From: CAYXRK01 sp964467615
Lineage (GTDB): Bacteria > Hydrogenedentota > Hydrogenedentia > Hydrogenedentales > GCA-2746185
Reading direction: 5' to 3'
Length of the DNA: 22,072 nt
Assembly (NCBI GenBank): GCA_964467615.1
Contig: CAYXRK010000069.1
Span: forward strand, 1-22,072
In this document: one piece after another, positions 14,813 to 22,072 of the stretch
How the letters are laid out: the number at the start of each line of letters is the position of its first letter
Numbering within the stretch: position 1 is the first letter of the stretch
Program-made: the position numbers and the translations under genes
The notes under the pieces: generated by a model
What the model was told of the DNA's origin: nothing
Database searches by the model: none
Seen by the model: the letters and a program-made list of their open reading frames with translations, nothing else

Positions 14813-15004
14813 CTAAGCTGGCCGTCGGAACACAAAAATGATCTCTCGCGTCCACCCATTCCCAGCGTTGACGCCGATGCTCGAGTGCAGTTCCCAACCT
14901 TGGGAATTCATCTCACTGAGAGTGCGTTCGAAATCCGCCGCGTTAAGCTGCTGGCGAAACCATCTCATCTTGATTTGAACCGTCTTATACCGTCACGAGC
15001 TCAT
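14813..15004 (-). pseudogene. Second DUF4177-like copy, interrupted by TGA at codon 4
   Basis: This copy lies 27 bases after the intact DUF4177 gene and matches it nearly codon for codon, at 63 against 64 codons. It reads M-S-S-stop-R-YKTVQIK, where the intact gene reads M-T-S-W-E-YKTVRIH, so TGA replaces the TGG Trp codon. The remainder keeps the family core: QGWELHSSIG, then EIIFVFRRPA before TAG. A downstream ATG at 14968 could start a 51-residue product lacking the first strand. TGA is a normal stop here, since the adjacent HNH gene ends in TGA, so recoding is unlikely. It is a recent pseudogene, a truncated gene, or a sequencing error. Confidence 0.8.
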
Positions 15005-15031
15005 CGTTCGGCCTGCTGCCGGTCGGCCCGC

Positions 15032-15226
15032 TCACTTCGGCCGCTTGAACACGAACACGAGATCCTCGGTATGCCCGTGGCTCGTGTTCGTCTCAAGACT
15101 CGCTACCAACTCCCAGCCTTCCGCGCCCATATCGTTGAGGAGCTTTTCGGCATCCGGCGTGTCGAACTCCCCGCCGTAGAACCCGGTGGTGTGAATGCGG
15201 ACCGTTTTGTATTCCCAGGAGGTCAT
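15032..15226 (-). CDS. DUF4177 small protein
   Basis: The 64-residue protein is a DUF4177 member: MTSWEYKTVRI, then LLNDMGAEGWELVASLE, then EDLVFVFKRP. These small proteins form a compact alpha/beta fold of unknown function. Its ATG overlaps the TGA stop of the HNH endonuclease gene (ATGA, 15223-15226), so the two are probably translationally coupled. A damaged second copy follows 27 bases downstream. Confidence 0.85.
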   Translation of the reverse strand: MTSWEYKTVRIHTTGFYGGEFDTPDAEKLLNDMGAEGWELVASLETNTSHGHTEDLVFVFKRPK

Positions 15227-15720
15227 TTGTTCTTCCTATGTCGAACTTCCTGGCGCAAGTTTCTGACTTCAGCCGCTGCAGAATCTATGAGCAAACATAT
15301 CTCGCTCGACTTGAGTTCTATAAGGCGGTGTAAGTCTTCATCTATCGGTCTTCTTTTTGCAGCATGCGTTTCTACCCAATCGTCAATACGTCGTTTTCGT
15401 AGTCGGAACAAATCTTCATCACCGCACTTCGCTCGCAGAAAGAGAACCCAATCTTGGTCCAGTTTTTCATCACCGTTGCAAGAAGGGCACGAGAGTACTC
15501 GGTTCGATAAGTCGCTGGTGCCTCCCTTGGAGGATGGAAGAAGATGATCCGCGTGGCCCCTTCGCTCCTCCCTAGAAAGCGGTGCCTCGCAATAGGCGCA
15601 CCGTTCTTGGAAATAGAGCCAGAGTTCGTCGATGTGCTTCTTCGATGGCGTTGGATCGACCAACTCCCGAAGAGCTTGGCAAATCCGATTCTTCGCCAGC
15701 CCGATCGTCATTTTGGGCAT
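15223..15720 (-). CDS. HNH endonuclease-domain protein
   Basis: The 165-residue protein carries a complete HNH (ββα-metal) nuclease core: CAYC (41-44), HADHLLPSSKGG (56-67) with the catalytic His/Asp/His group, N73, and CPSCN (78-82). The four cysteines should bind a structural zinc. Such genes occur as free-standing nucleases, in mobile elements or in defence modules. Here it is 6 bases after the phosphofructokinase stop and overlaps a DUF4177 gene, with no methyltransferase or toxin partner visible. GGAAG lies about 9 bases before the ATG. The target is unknown. Confidence 0.85.
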   Translation of the reverse strand: MPKMTIGLAKNRICQALRELVDPTPSKKHIDELWLYFQERCAYCEAPLSREERRGHADHLLPSSKGGTSDLSNRVLSCPSCNGDEKLDQDWVLFLRAKCGDEDLFRLRKRRIDDWVETHAAKRRPIDEDLHRLIELKSSEICLLIDSAAAEVRNLRQEVRHRKNK

Positions 15721-15726
15721 AGAACT

Positions 15727-17013
15727 CTACTTCCGATCTGCCTGCGTCACGTACACCGCCAGTTTCTTCTCTGCGAACACTGGATTGAAGCGCGTAAAGC
15801 GTTGGCGGCCGCCGACTGTCGGCACGCTCGGCCAATCTTCGCCGACCAATGGCCGCGCGTAGTCGAGGAAGGCATCAGTCACGTCGAGCTTGTCCGGCGT
15901 CAGCCATGCTTTCGGAAAGTTGCGCTCCGAATTTGCGACCTTGTCGAGCGGGACCTTGTCGTAATCGACGTTATAAATCGGCCCTGGCCGCCGCAGGATC
16001 GTGGCCATGTATCCGGTCTCGCCGGACTGCGCGATGAGCGCGGCCTGCTGGCCGACGTTGTATGCCTCGTCGAGATCGACGATGGATGCGTAGATGGCCG
16101 CGTCGCGCTGGTCCGTGCCGGGGACTTGCCCCCGCGCCGCGCCGCCCACGGGCAGCCCGTTCGCGTTGAGCATGGTCACGACCTGCTGTGCGACGGTCGT
16201 CTTCGATGCGCTGTATTGCGTGTGCCCGAACGAGTCCTTCGTCGCGCCGACGTCGCCGACTTCGAAGCCCTCGCTGACGACGACGATGCAGCGGCCGTCG
16301 CGCTTGAGTTGATCGTTCACGTGGTCGCACATCTCCCGCGCCGTGACGCCGGACTCGGCCATGTAAATCTGCAACGGCCACTCGCGCTTCGGGTCGGCCA
16401 GCCGCGACGCCGCCGGAATGTAGCCAATCTTGCGGCCCATCGCCTGCAACACGAGCACGGGGTCCGCCGGACACGACCCGGCGTTCTCCTCGTTCGCGTT
16501 CGTGACCGCGTGCATCCAGTACCGCGCGACGCTGCCGTAGCCGGGCGTGTGGTCGATGAGTTTGAACTCGGAATCGCCCACGTCGTTGTCGATCGTCTTC
16601 GGCACGCCGACCGCGACGAGGTCGAGGCCCTTCTCGCGCGCGCGTTGGCTGACCTTGTTCGCCGTGTCCATCGAGTCGTTGCCGCCGATGTAGAAGAAGT
16701 AGCCGATGCCATGCGCCTTGAACACGTCGATGACGCGTTGAAAGTCCTCGTCCTGGCCCTGCTTGAGTTTGTACCGGCACGTGCCGATCGACCCCGCCGC
16801 CGGCGTGTACCGCAGCAGCGCGACCTCCTCCGCGTCCTGCGCCGAGAGGTCGAGCAGCTCCTCCTTCAGCACGCCCTCGATGCCGTGCCACCCGGCATAC
16901 AGCGTCCCGAACGCGCGCGGAAATTGCTTGCACGTGTCGATGATTCCGCGAAGCGAACTGTTGATGACGGGAGTCGGCCCACCCGACTGCGCAATGATGA
17001 CGTTCTTGGCCAT
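15727..17013 (-). CDS. Phosphofructokinase, probably diphosphate-dependent
   Basis: The 428-residue protein phosphorylates fructose 6-phosphate to the 1,6-bisphosphate in glycolysis. It starts with the phosphofructokinase signature AQSGGPTPVINSSLRG and has GGNDSMDT (110-117) and PKTIDNDV (138-145). Asp113 and Lys139 occupy the positions that are Gly in ATP-dependent enzymes, and this Asp/Lys pair is the accepted marker of PPi dependence. The longer chain and the insert after HTPGYGSVARYW fit the PPi-type clade. Phosphate-donor choice should still be checked biochemically. Upstream at 17045-17050 a TATAAT lies on the minus strand, but no good -35 accompanies it. Confidence 0.92.
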   Translation of the reverse strand: MAKNVIIAQSGGPTPVINSSLRGIIDTCKQFPRAFGTLYAGWHGIEGVLKEELLDLSAQDAEEVALLRYTPAAGSIGTCRYKLKQGQDEDFQRVIDVFKAHGIGYFFYIGGNDSMDTANKVSQRAREKGLDLVAVGVPKTIDNDVGDSEFKLIDHTPGYGSVARYWMHAVTNANEENAGSCPADPVLVLQAMGRKIGYIPAASRLADPKREWPLQIYMAESGVTAREMCDHVNDQLKRDGRCIVVVSEGFEVGDVGATKDSFGHTQYSASKTTVAQQVVTMLNANGLPVGGAARGQVPGTDQRDAAIYASIVDLDEAYNVGQQAALIAQSGETGYMATILRRPGPIYNVDYDKVPLDKVANSERNFPKAWLTPDKLDVTDAFLDYARPLVGEDWPSVPTVGGRQRFTRFNPVFAEKKLAVYVTQADRK

Positions 17014-17070
17014 GTGGTCTACCCAGACGAAGGCAAGCGGGCGGATTATAGCTGCGCGGCCCCCGCATGC

Positions 17071-17121
17071 GCCGCGCGATCCGAGTCAGCGTCTTGAGCT
17101 CGGGCGCCGAGTAGTTCGACC
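17071..17121 (-). pseudogene. Fossil of the kinase GAF region upstream of the phosphofructokinase gene
   Basis: This 51-bp stretch matches 19997-20047, inside the sensor kinase gene, at 48 of 51 positions. In the kinase frame it encodes SNYSAPELKTLTRIARR, nearly identical to SNYSAPELKTLARIARH in the intact gene. Immediately beyond the match, the 16-base string CCCCCGCATGCGCCGC (17060-17075) also occurs at 18988-19003, downstream of the kinase gene. Together this suggests a former second kinase copy that lost its catalytic half by deletion. No functional product is expected. Confidence 0.7.
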
Positions 17122-17181
17122 GGATTTCGCGCCGGCACAACCCAGACGCAACCTACCTCCGGACCGCCCGACGAGAATGCG

Positions 17182-18807
17182 CTATCGCGCGAGGCTACTG
17201 ATACTTCCAGAATACCGCCGGACCGTGTCCAAGCTGATCCGCCCCTGCCACAGCAGGCGAAACCCGTCGAAAAATAAACGCGTCATGCTCGAGAACCGGG
17301 CCAATACCACCACCGGCGCCGGATGGCGCTTGGGCCAGCTCAGGCCCGCGAGATAACGGATAAACGCCTTCGGTATAAACCATTTGGATGACATGGCATA
17401 GAGGGCGTTCCAAAATGTATCGTCGGTAGGACGCGGGAAATCGAGCGAAACAGTGAACTGTTCGAGGCAGATGTCCGTCATCCCAGCCACCTGCGACTCG
17501 TCGACAAGCCCGATCTTCAGTGCATACTCGGTAAGTTTCGCGCCGGGGAAGTAGTTCAGTGAAAACATGTTCAAGATAAACGGTCGAGGCAGTTCCAAAA
17601 GCACGTCGAGAGTCGCGCGCTTGTCCTCTGGGGACTCGAACGGGCTGTCGCAAATGATGTCGTACCTCATGCTCACGCCGGCTTCGTGGGCCCATTGGAC
17701 GACTTGGAGTAGATCCTTGTTCGACATCGGACGGTCGTACAGCTCGGCCCGTAGTTTCTCGGACCCCGACTGGATGCCTATGTTGAGCTCCACCATGCCC
17801 GCGTTCTTGAGTAATCGTAATTTCTGGGGACTGAGCGCCCGAGGCTCGATCATGCACTCGAACGGCAGGTTGACCCGCTCGATCCATTTCTTCTCGAACT
17901 CGCGTACCCACTCGATGCCGACGCCGAACACCTCGTCGGCGAAAAAAAGGCATTTCATGTTTGGAAGCTTCGCCCGCGCGTACTCAACTTCGCGAACTGC
18001 GTGCTCGACGCTATATCCGTTGACCGCCTTCCCGAGTCCTTTGTGCATCTCCACCAGTTTCGAATGGATGCAGAACGAACACACGTAGGGGCAGCCACGG
18101 GCCGTGAGCGTCTCGAACTTGATCGTGGAGCGCCAAGGTTCTCCCTCGGTCAACTTGTTGAACTCGATGAAAAACTTGTCCTCGTCCTCGAGGTCTTGGA
18201 TCGGGAGACGGTCAAGATCGGCGAGGATCTTCCTCAGCGGGTTGCCCACGGGCTTGCCGTCCCCGTCACGATACCAAAGATTCAGGATGTGCCTGGGATC
18301 CTCGCCGGATCCGACGGCGTTCACGAACTCGGCAAACGCCTATTCTCCGGCATCGCAAATGGCGTAGTCCGCGCCCGCGTTCAAACACACCTCGGGGGTC
18401 ACCGTGCCCACCGTGCCCGCCCAGACGACCGGGATGTCCAACTCGTCATGGATGCGCTTTGTCAGGTCGCGGAGGAAAGCCACATACGGAGAGCGGGCGC
18501 CGAACCCGACCAGCTTAATTTGACGCTCGCGGAGCAGATCGATAAACAATCGGACCTCGGTCTCGGTAGGCATCTTAAAATTGTTCAGTGCGTGTTCCTT
18601 CAGGAAGATGAGATCGATATCGAACCCCGCTTCCTTCATGAAGGGAAACAGCGCGCGGGTGCCCAAGCTCTCGACGCTAAAGAGCGAAACCAGCCCAATT
18701 CGGAAAGCGCCCTTTTCCAGCTTGCAACGATATTCGGTCGAAAGCGGGACCTTCCCGACTCGCTCGTAAGTTTCGGCATTAAACGACGCCCACGACACTA
18801 CGGACAT
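17182..18807 (-). pseudogene. B12-binding radical SAM protein interrupted by an in-frame TAG
   Basis: One frame of 541 codons carries an N-terminal cobalamin-binding-like domain (about 1-150) and a C-terminal radical SAM domain, split only by a TAG at 18340-18342. The sequence reads DYAICDAGE-stop-AFAEFVNAVGSGED. This is where family members carry a GEGE-type motif, so a Glu codon (GAG to TAG) is the likely ancestor. The radical SAM cluster motif is CPYVCSFC, followed by the usual FADEVF, ECMIEPRALS and LNIGIQSGSEKLR blocks. The start at 18807 has GGAG 7-8 bases upstream and is preferred to 18855. The radical SAM half could restart at GTG 18324. The substrate is unknown. Whether the gene is dead, split or misread cannot be decided here. 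Confidence 0.8.
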
Positions 18808-18854
18808 AAATACATCTCCAGTTGGCGCGATGTCACGACAAATTACCTGGCACA

Positions 18855-18883
18855 TTTATAACAGGGTTTCGATTCTTTTTCAA
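18855..18883 (-). promoter_or_regulatory. Sigma-70 promoter of the B12/radical SAM gene
   Basis: On the minus strand TTGAAA (18878-18883) and TATAAA (18855-18860) are spaced by exactly 17 bases. The predicted start near 18848 lies about 41 bases before the ATG at 18807, supporting that start over the one at 18855, which would overlap the -10 element. Confidence 0.65.
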
Positions 18884-18892
18884 GTGTACTGC

Positions 18893-18925
18893 AAAAAAAA
18901 GACTCCGGCCCGGCCAATTCGCGCA
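18893..18925 (-). terminator. Possible weak terminator after the sensor kinase gene
   Basis: On the minus strand a short stem (TTGGC with GCCGG, using two G-U pairs) is followed within four bases by eight T residues (18893-18900). The stem is short, so termination may be partial. The remaining gap to the kinase stop (18926-19106) holds no gene that I can support. Confidence 0.35.
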
Positions 18926-19106
18926 GATTAATCATTCGTTGGCCACAGATTCGTTCAACGCGCCCAACTCTAGCCGCTATAACGTCTCCCCCGCATGCGC
19001 CGCCCGCTGCCGCTCGACTTCGGCCAGTATCGAACGCGCGGGCCAACAAATGCAAATTCGTCCCGCAAGCCTCGCGCGCACGCACTCCCGAAGCAATGAT
19101 GCCGAA

Positions 19107-21953
19107 CTACACCGTCTTCATCGCCCGCCGCAATTCATCCAGCAAATCATCGTACACCCGATATCGTTTCGCCGGACTTCTTTCGAGTAACTGGGCCACG
19201 ATTTCCGCGACGGGTTGCGGCACATCAGGCCGCACGGATCTGAGGTCCGGCGCGGAAGCGCTCACGCGCTGAAACAGCAACGATATCTTCTTTTCGCCCG
19301 TGAACGGCCGTTTGCCCGTAAGCAATTCGAACATCGTTACCCCAAGCGCGTACTGGTCGGAGAGGTGCGTCGCCTTTTCGCCCTCGACGACCTCCGGCGC
19401 GATGAAGTCCGGCGTGCCGAATACGTGGCCCGTCTCCGTCAGTGTCGTACGGTCCTCCACCGCGGCCAGGCCGAAATCGCTAATCTTCACCAGCCCGGAC
19501 TGTGCGCGAAAGATGTTCTGCGGCTTGATGTCGCGGTGGACCACTCCCTCCTGGTGCGCCGCCGCCAACCCCCGCGCCACCTGAAGGGCGATGGACAACA
19601 CCTCCGCGATCGTGAATCGCTGCCCCTTGTCAATCTGTTCCTGGAGCGATCCTTCCGCGAAGTACTCGAGCGCAATGTACGCTTCGGGCCCTTCCCAACC
19701 GACTTCCACGACAGGCAACACGTTCTCGTGCTGGATTCGCTGCATGACCGTCGCTTCGCGCTGGAACCGCTCCATCAGTATCGGGCTGTCCTGCACGGAC
19801 CGGTTCGCCATCTTGAGCGCATACTTCACCCCGTGCCGTTCCGCGAGATAGACGTACGCCATGCCGCCGCGCCCTATCGTGCCCGTGATATCGAACCCGC
19901 CAATCCGCTTCGGGTATACCGGCCAGCGATCCACGATGCGCGGCCCCGATACCGCGGGCATGCCCGATTGCCACAAATGAAGAATGCTGCCAATATGCCG
20001 CGCGATCCGTGCCAGCGTCTTGAGCTCGGGCGCCGAGTAGTTCGACTGGTCCGCCTTGCCCCCGAGCGCGATGGCCCCCTCCAGTTGGTCGCGGCCCATG
20101 ATCGGAATGATGACGCTGGCGTCCAGAAGGCGGAACGCATTCACAAGTTCGTCTCTGACCGGCTGATACTCGATTAGTTCAAGGGCCTCGTCCAGGAATA
20201 TTTCGTGTTTCCGTTCCGCCACGAGTTCGAGAAGCAGGCGGCACGAGTCCGGCGAAAGCGCCGTCCGCGCCTCCGGTGTGATGGCATTAAGCGACCATTC
20301 GCCGCTCTTTTCATCGTGCACAAAGATGGTGACGTTGGCCGACTTGACCATGTGCCGAATGCGCTCGGCGGCCACGCGGCAGAATTCTCCGGAACTGTGG
20401 ACCTCTCGCACCGCTTCGTCGAGTGTCGCGATGAATTCGTCAAACTCAAACGGCACGCGGCTGTAGCGCCGCTCGACTGCGCGCCGAGTCACGTTGTACA
20501 TCGGCAATACGACAAACAACGAGACCGCGAGTATCGCGGTCCTCGCCTCCTCCGAACTGTCCGGGACGAAAGAAAGGATCGTCGGGACAATCAGACTGCT
20601 GGTCCCCACGTACAGCAGCGTCGTTCCCGCTACCAATACCCCGACCGCAAGGCTCTCCCACGCGAGTTGGTTCAGCCGAAGAAGATTAAGCCGAATGATC
20701 GCGTAGGCCACGATCAACGGGAACAACACCGTGGTAGCTTCCACGAACGGCGTATACGGACTCGCGGAAAAGCTGGGTATGACATAAAATAGTTGTGTGG
20801 TGAGGAAAACCGACGGGGCGAATCCGATGAATATGGCGTATCGGAGAATCCTCGAGCGTTGCTTGTCCGTCGCCGATAGCGGAATCTTGAACAGCCGGAG
20901 CCACCAATCCATGGGCAAACTCAGGACAAGAATGAGCAGCATGGTAATGCCCCAAAATCGAAACAGCGGGAAGCCCAACAGGCCTACCTGCGCATCCTTT
21001 GGAAATAGGATCACGCTCGATACACAAAGTACGACAGAGTAAATCACCGCCGGCCAAAGCCAAAGGGAAGGACGGCGAACCAAACTTCTGAGCGGCGTGA
21101 ATGTGAATACGAACGCGAGGGTCGTCGCGGGCAGCGCACACTGCAGGCCTAAATAGAGTGCCTTTTCGGTGCCGAATCGGTGAAACGACGGCACGGACCG
21201 CAACACGAAGAACAGCCCCAGACTCATCGTGAAGATGAGAAATCCCAAGCTGCTCTTGGTATCAGGCCGAATCCAGATCACGAGTAGACACACGAGCAAG
21301 AACAAGATGCCCGTCAACAGTCGTCCCCGGTACATATACGGATTGAACATCTCGACTACGATGTTCTTCGACGGGACCTCCCCCGTCGGAGCAAGCGTAA
21401 ATCGTATGAAACTCGATACGTCCTGTTCGGGCTCAGGCACAATGAGTGTCCTGTCGCTCGATGATTCAAGACTGCTGATGGCTACGCCGTTCACGGCCTC
21501 TACTCGAGAATCCGGCCCCATCGCCCCAATCGTCGTCCGCGAGTGCTCGTCCATTTCAATGACGCCGTCCGCGCGGACTCGAAAGTCGAACGGCGGCGGA
21601 AGCATTATGTATTCAAACTGCTTCGGCTGATCGTCACCGTCTTGAAATAGATACGTCGCCCGCTTCGCGTCCGTAGCGTCGTAGACGTTGAGCACGTCAT
21701 CGGCGGCCTGAACTTCCTGTCCATTGACCGCGGTGAGTTTGTGTTCAGCCGATAGACCTAGTTGCTTCGCTTCCAATTCAAGCTGCAAGTTCCGATCGAA
21801 CTTGAGGGCCGACCGAAAATGGGTCTCGATCCAGTAGGTCCGCCCAGCCGAATACAGCACCAGCGCGACAAGAACGATCAAGCCACCCCAACGCACCAGG
21901 AATTGGGTTCGATGGAACGCGGTCGAGCCTGACTTTCGGCGAGTTGAAGCCAT
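19107..21953 (-). CDS. Receptor-like Ser/Thr protein kinase with membrane sensor and GAF-like domain
   Basis: The 948-residue protein has its sensor first and kinase last. Residues 20-36 are a membrane helix. Residues 41-205 are extracytoplasmic, with two PDZ-like segments (KLTAVNGQEV, RVEAVNGVAI). About eight further helices lie between 210 and 486. A GAF-like domain follows at 505-662 (VTIFVHDEKSGEWSL to YSAPELKTLARIARHIG). The Hanks-type kinase domain spans 686-945: glycine loop GTIGRGGMAYVY (691-702), Lys714, HRDIKPQN (806-813), DFG (826-828), GTPDFIAPE (846-854) and DQYALGVTMFELLTGKRPF. All catalytic residues are present, so it should be active. The usual PknB layout is reversed: here the kinase is C-terminal, as in histidine-kinase receptors. 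The ribosome site is weak. No substrate gene is evident nearby. Confidence 0.92.
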   Translation of the reverse strand: MASTRRKSGSTAFHRTQFLVRWGGLIVLVALVLYSAGRTYWIETHFRSALKFDRNLQLELEAKQLGLSAEHKLTAVNGQEVQAADDVLNVYDATDAKRATYLFQDGDDQPKQFEYIMLPPPFDFRVRADGVIEMDEHSRTTIGAMGPDSRVEAVNGVAISSLESSSDRTLIVPEPEQDVSSFIRFTLAPTGEVPSKNIVVEMFNPYMYRGRLLTGILFLLVCLLVIWIRPDTKSSLGFLIFTMSLGLFFVLRSVPSFHRFGTEKALYLGLQCALPATTLAFVFTFTPLRSLVRRPSLWLWPAVIYSVVLCVSSVILFPKDAQVGLLGFPLFRFWGITMLLILVLSLPMDWWLRLFKIPLSATDKQRSRILRYAIFIGFAPSVFLTTQLFYVIPSFSASPYTPFVEATTVLFPLIVAYAIIRLNLLRLNQLAWESLAVGVLVAGTTLLYVGTSSLIVPTILSFVPDSSEEARTAILAVSLFVVLPMYNVTRRAVERRYSRVPFEFDEFIATLDEAVREVHSSGEFCRVAAERIRHMVKSANVTIFVHDEKSGEWSLNAITPEARTALSPDSCRLLLELVAERKHEIFLDEALELIEYQPVRDELVNAFRLLDASVIIPIMGRDQLEGAIALGGKADQSNYSAPELKTLARIARHIGSILHLWQSGMPAVSGPRIVDRWPVYPKRIGGFDITGTIGRGGMAYVYLAERHGVKYALKMANRSVQDSPILMERFQREATVMQRIQHENVLPVVEVGWEGPEAYIALEYFAEGSLQEQIDKGQRFTIAEVLSIALQVARGLAAAHQEGVVHRDIKPQNIFRAQSGLVKISDFGLAAVEDRTTLTETGHVFGTPDFIAPEVVEGEKATHLSDQYALGVTMFELLTGKRPFTGEKKISLLFQRVSASAPDLRSVRPDVPQPVAEIVAQLLERSPAKRYRVYDDLLDELRRAMKTV

Positions 21954-22072
21954 TTGGGTCGCATGGTACCGAAATCAGCGAATAATTCCAATACTACAAA
22001 ATCACCGCCCCTCGAAAAACGGGAATTATCGCTTTAACTCCCTTGTGGGCAAGCCAGCGCGGAAAACAAGGA
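21954..22072. other. Upstream region of the sensor kinase gene with an imperfect inverted repeat
   Basis: No gene is visible. AGCGAATAATTCC (21977-21989) and GGGAATTATCGCT (22021-22033) are inverted copies with one extra base and lie 24 to 80 bases upstream of the kinase ATG. They could be an operator or a hairpin. The right copy, ACGGGAATTATCG, also resembles the core ACGGGAATTACATCG of the repeat at 14498-14697. Confidence 0.4.

Noticed and set aside
14993..14995. UGA recoded as Trp in the second DUF4177 copy
   Set aside because: The neighbouring HNH gene ends with TGA in a normal stop/start overlap, so UGA is used as a stop here.
14630..15547. A 305-codon open frame on the plus strand
   Set aside because: It is antisense to the HNH and DUF4177 genes, starts inside the inverted repeat and has no recognisable domain.
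15544..17097. A 517-codon open frame on the plus strand
   Set aside because: It lies exactly opposite the phosphofructokinase gene, is rich in Arg/Val/Ala as expected for an antisense frame of GC-rich coding DNA, and has no family motifs.
15971..17140. A 389-codon minus-strand frame overlapping the phosphofructokinase gene
   Set aside because: Only its first part, the kinase fossil, has meaning; the rest is an out-of-frame reading of the phosphofructokinase gene.
18340..18342. Pyrrolysine at the in-frame TAG of the radical SAM gene
   Set aside because: TAG ends several normal genes in the window (VanZ-sulfatase, PspB-like, lipoyl) and the position is in a GEGE-type motif with no reason for Pyl; a nonsense change or error is simpler.
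1..22072. CRISPR array, tRNA, rRNA, integrase or prophage
   Set aside because: No regularly spaced direct repeats, cloverleaf, rRNA-like tract, transposase or phage structural gene was found.

Overview
The window is 22,072 bases of GC-rich bacterial chromosome. It is nearly all chromosomal housekeeping, stress and regulatory genes, with no rRNA, tRNA, CRISPR array or intact insertion sequence that I can recognise. A Tat-exported DUF1501 protein, sulfatase-superfamily membrane enzymes, a large sensor Ser/Thr kinase and a complete sigma-54/PspF system suggest a Planctomycetota-like or Hydrogenedentota-like lineage. That placement is an inference from gene content, not a phylogenetic result. Every supported gene except pspF lies on the minus strand.

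Layout in transcription order on the minus strand, from high to low coordinates. (1) 21953-19107: a receptor-like Ser/Thr kinase with an N-terminal membrane sensor, a GAF-like domain and a C-terminal kinase domain. (2) 18807-17182: a B12-binding radical SAM protein whose frame is broken by one in-frame TAG. (3) 17121-17071: a 51-bp fossil of the kinase GAF region. (4) 17013-14813: PPi-type phosphofructokinase, an HNH endonuclease, a DUF4177 protein and a second DUF4177 copy killed by TGA at codon 4. (5) 14697-14498: a long inverted repeat with 52-nt arms. (6) 14042-13212: a primary-type sigma-70 family factor.

The centre of the window is a phage-shock (Psp) locus. pspF (12100-13185, plus strand) is divergent from an operon read leftwards: PilZ, pspA, two pspB-like genes, pspC, a DUF4097 protein and a small two-helix membrane protein, ending at a strong terminator near 8100. 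A textbook sigma-54 promoter (11953-11968) sits just before the PilZ gene. PspF keeps the GAFTGA loop and the Trp that in E. coli mediates inhibition by PspA. The PilZ protein keeps both c-di-GMP-binding motifs. The layout therefore suggests an envelope-stress regulon that also responds to c-di-GMP, and this is the most interesting system here.

Beyond the psp operon come a DUF1501 protein (8008-6548), an ornithine-cyclodeaminase-family enzyme and an aminotransferase (6452-4362), and a VanZ-sulfatase fusion (4313-1968). These are followed by a chimeric 54-codon ORF made of a lipoyl-domain start and a sulfatase tail (1844-1680), a membrane protein, a stand-alone lipoyl domain and the 5' part of homoserine dehydrogenase, cut by the window edge. 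Two junction fossils and two single-base nonsense interruptions point to repeated duplication followed by decay in this region.
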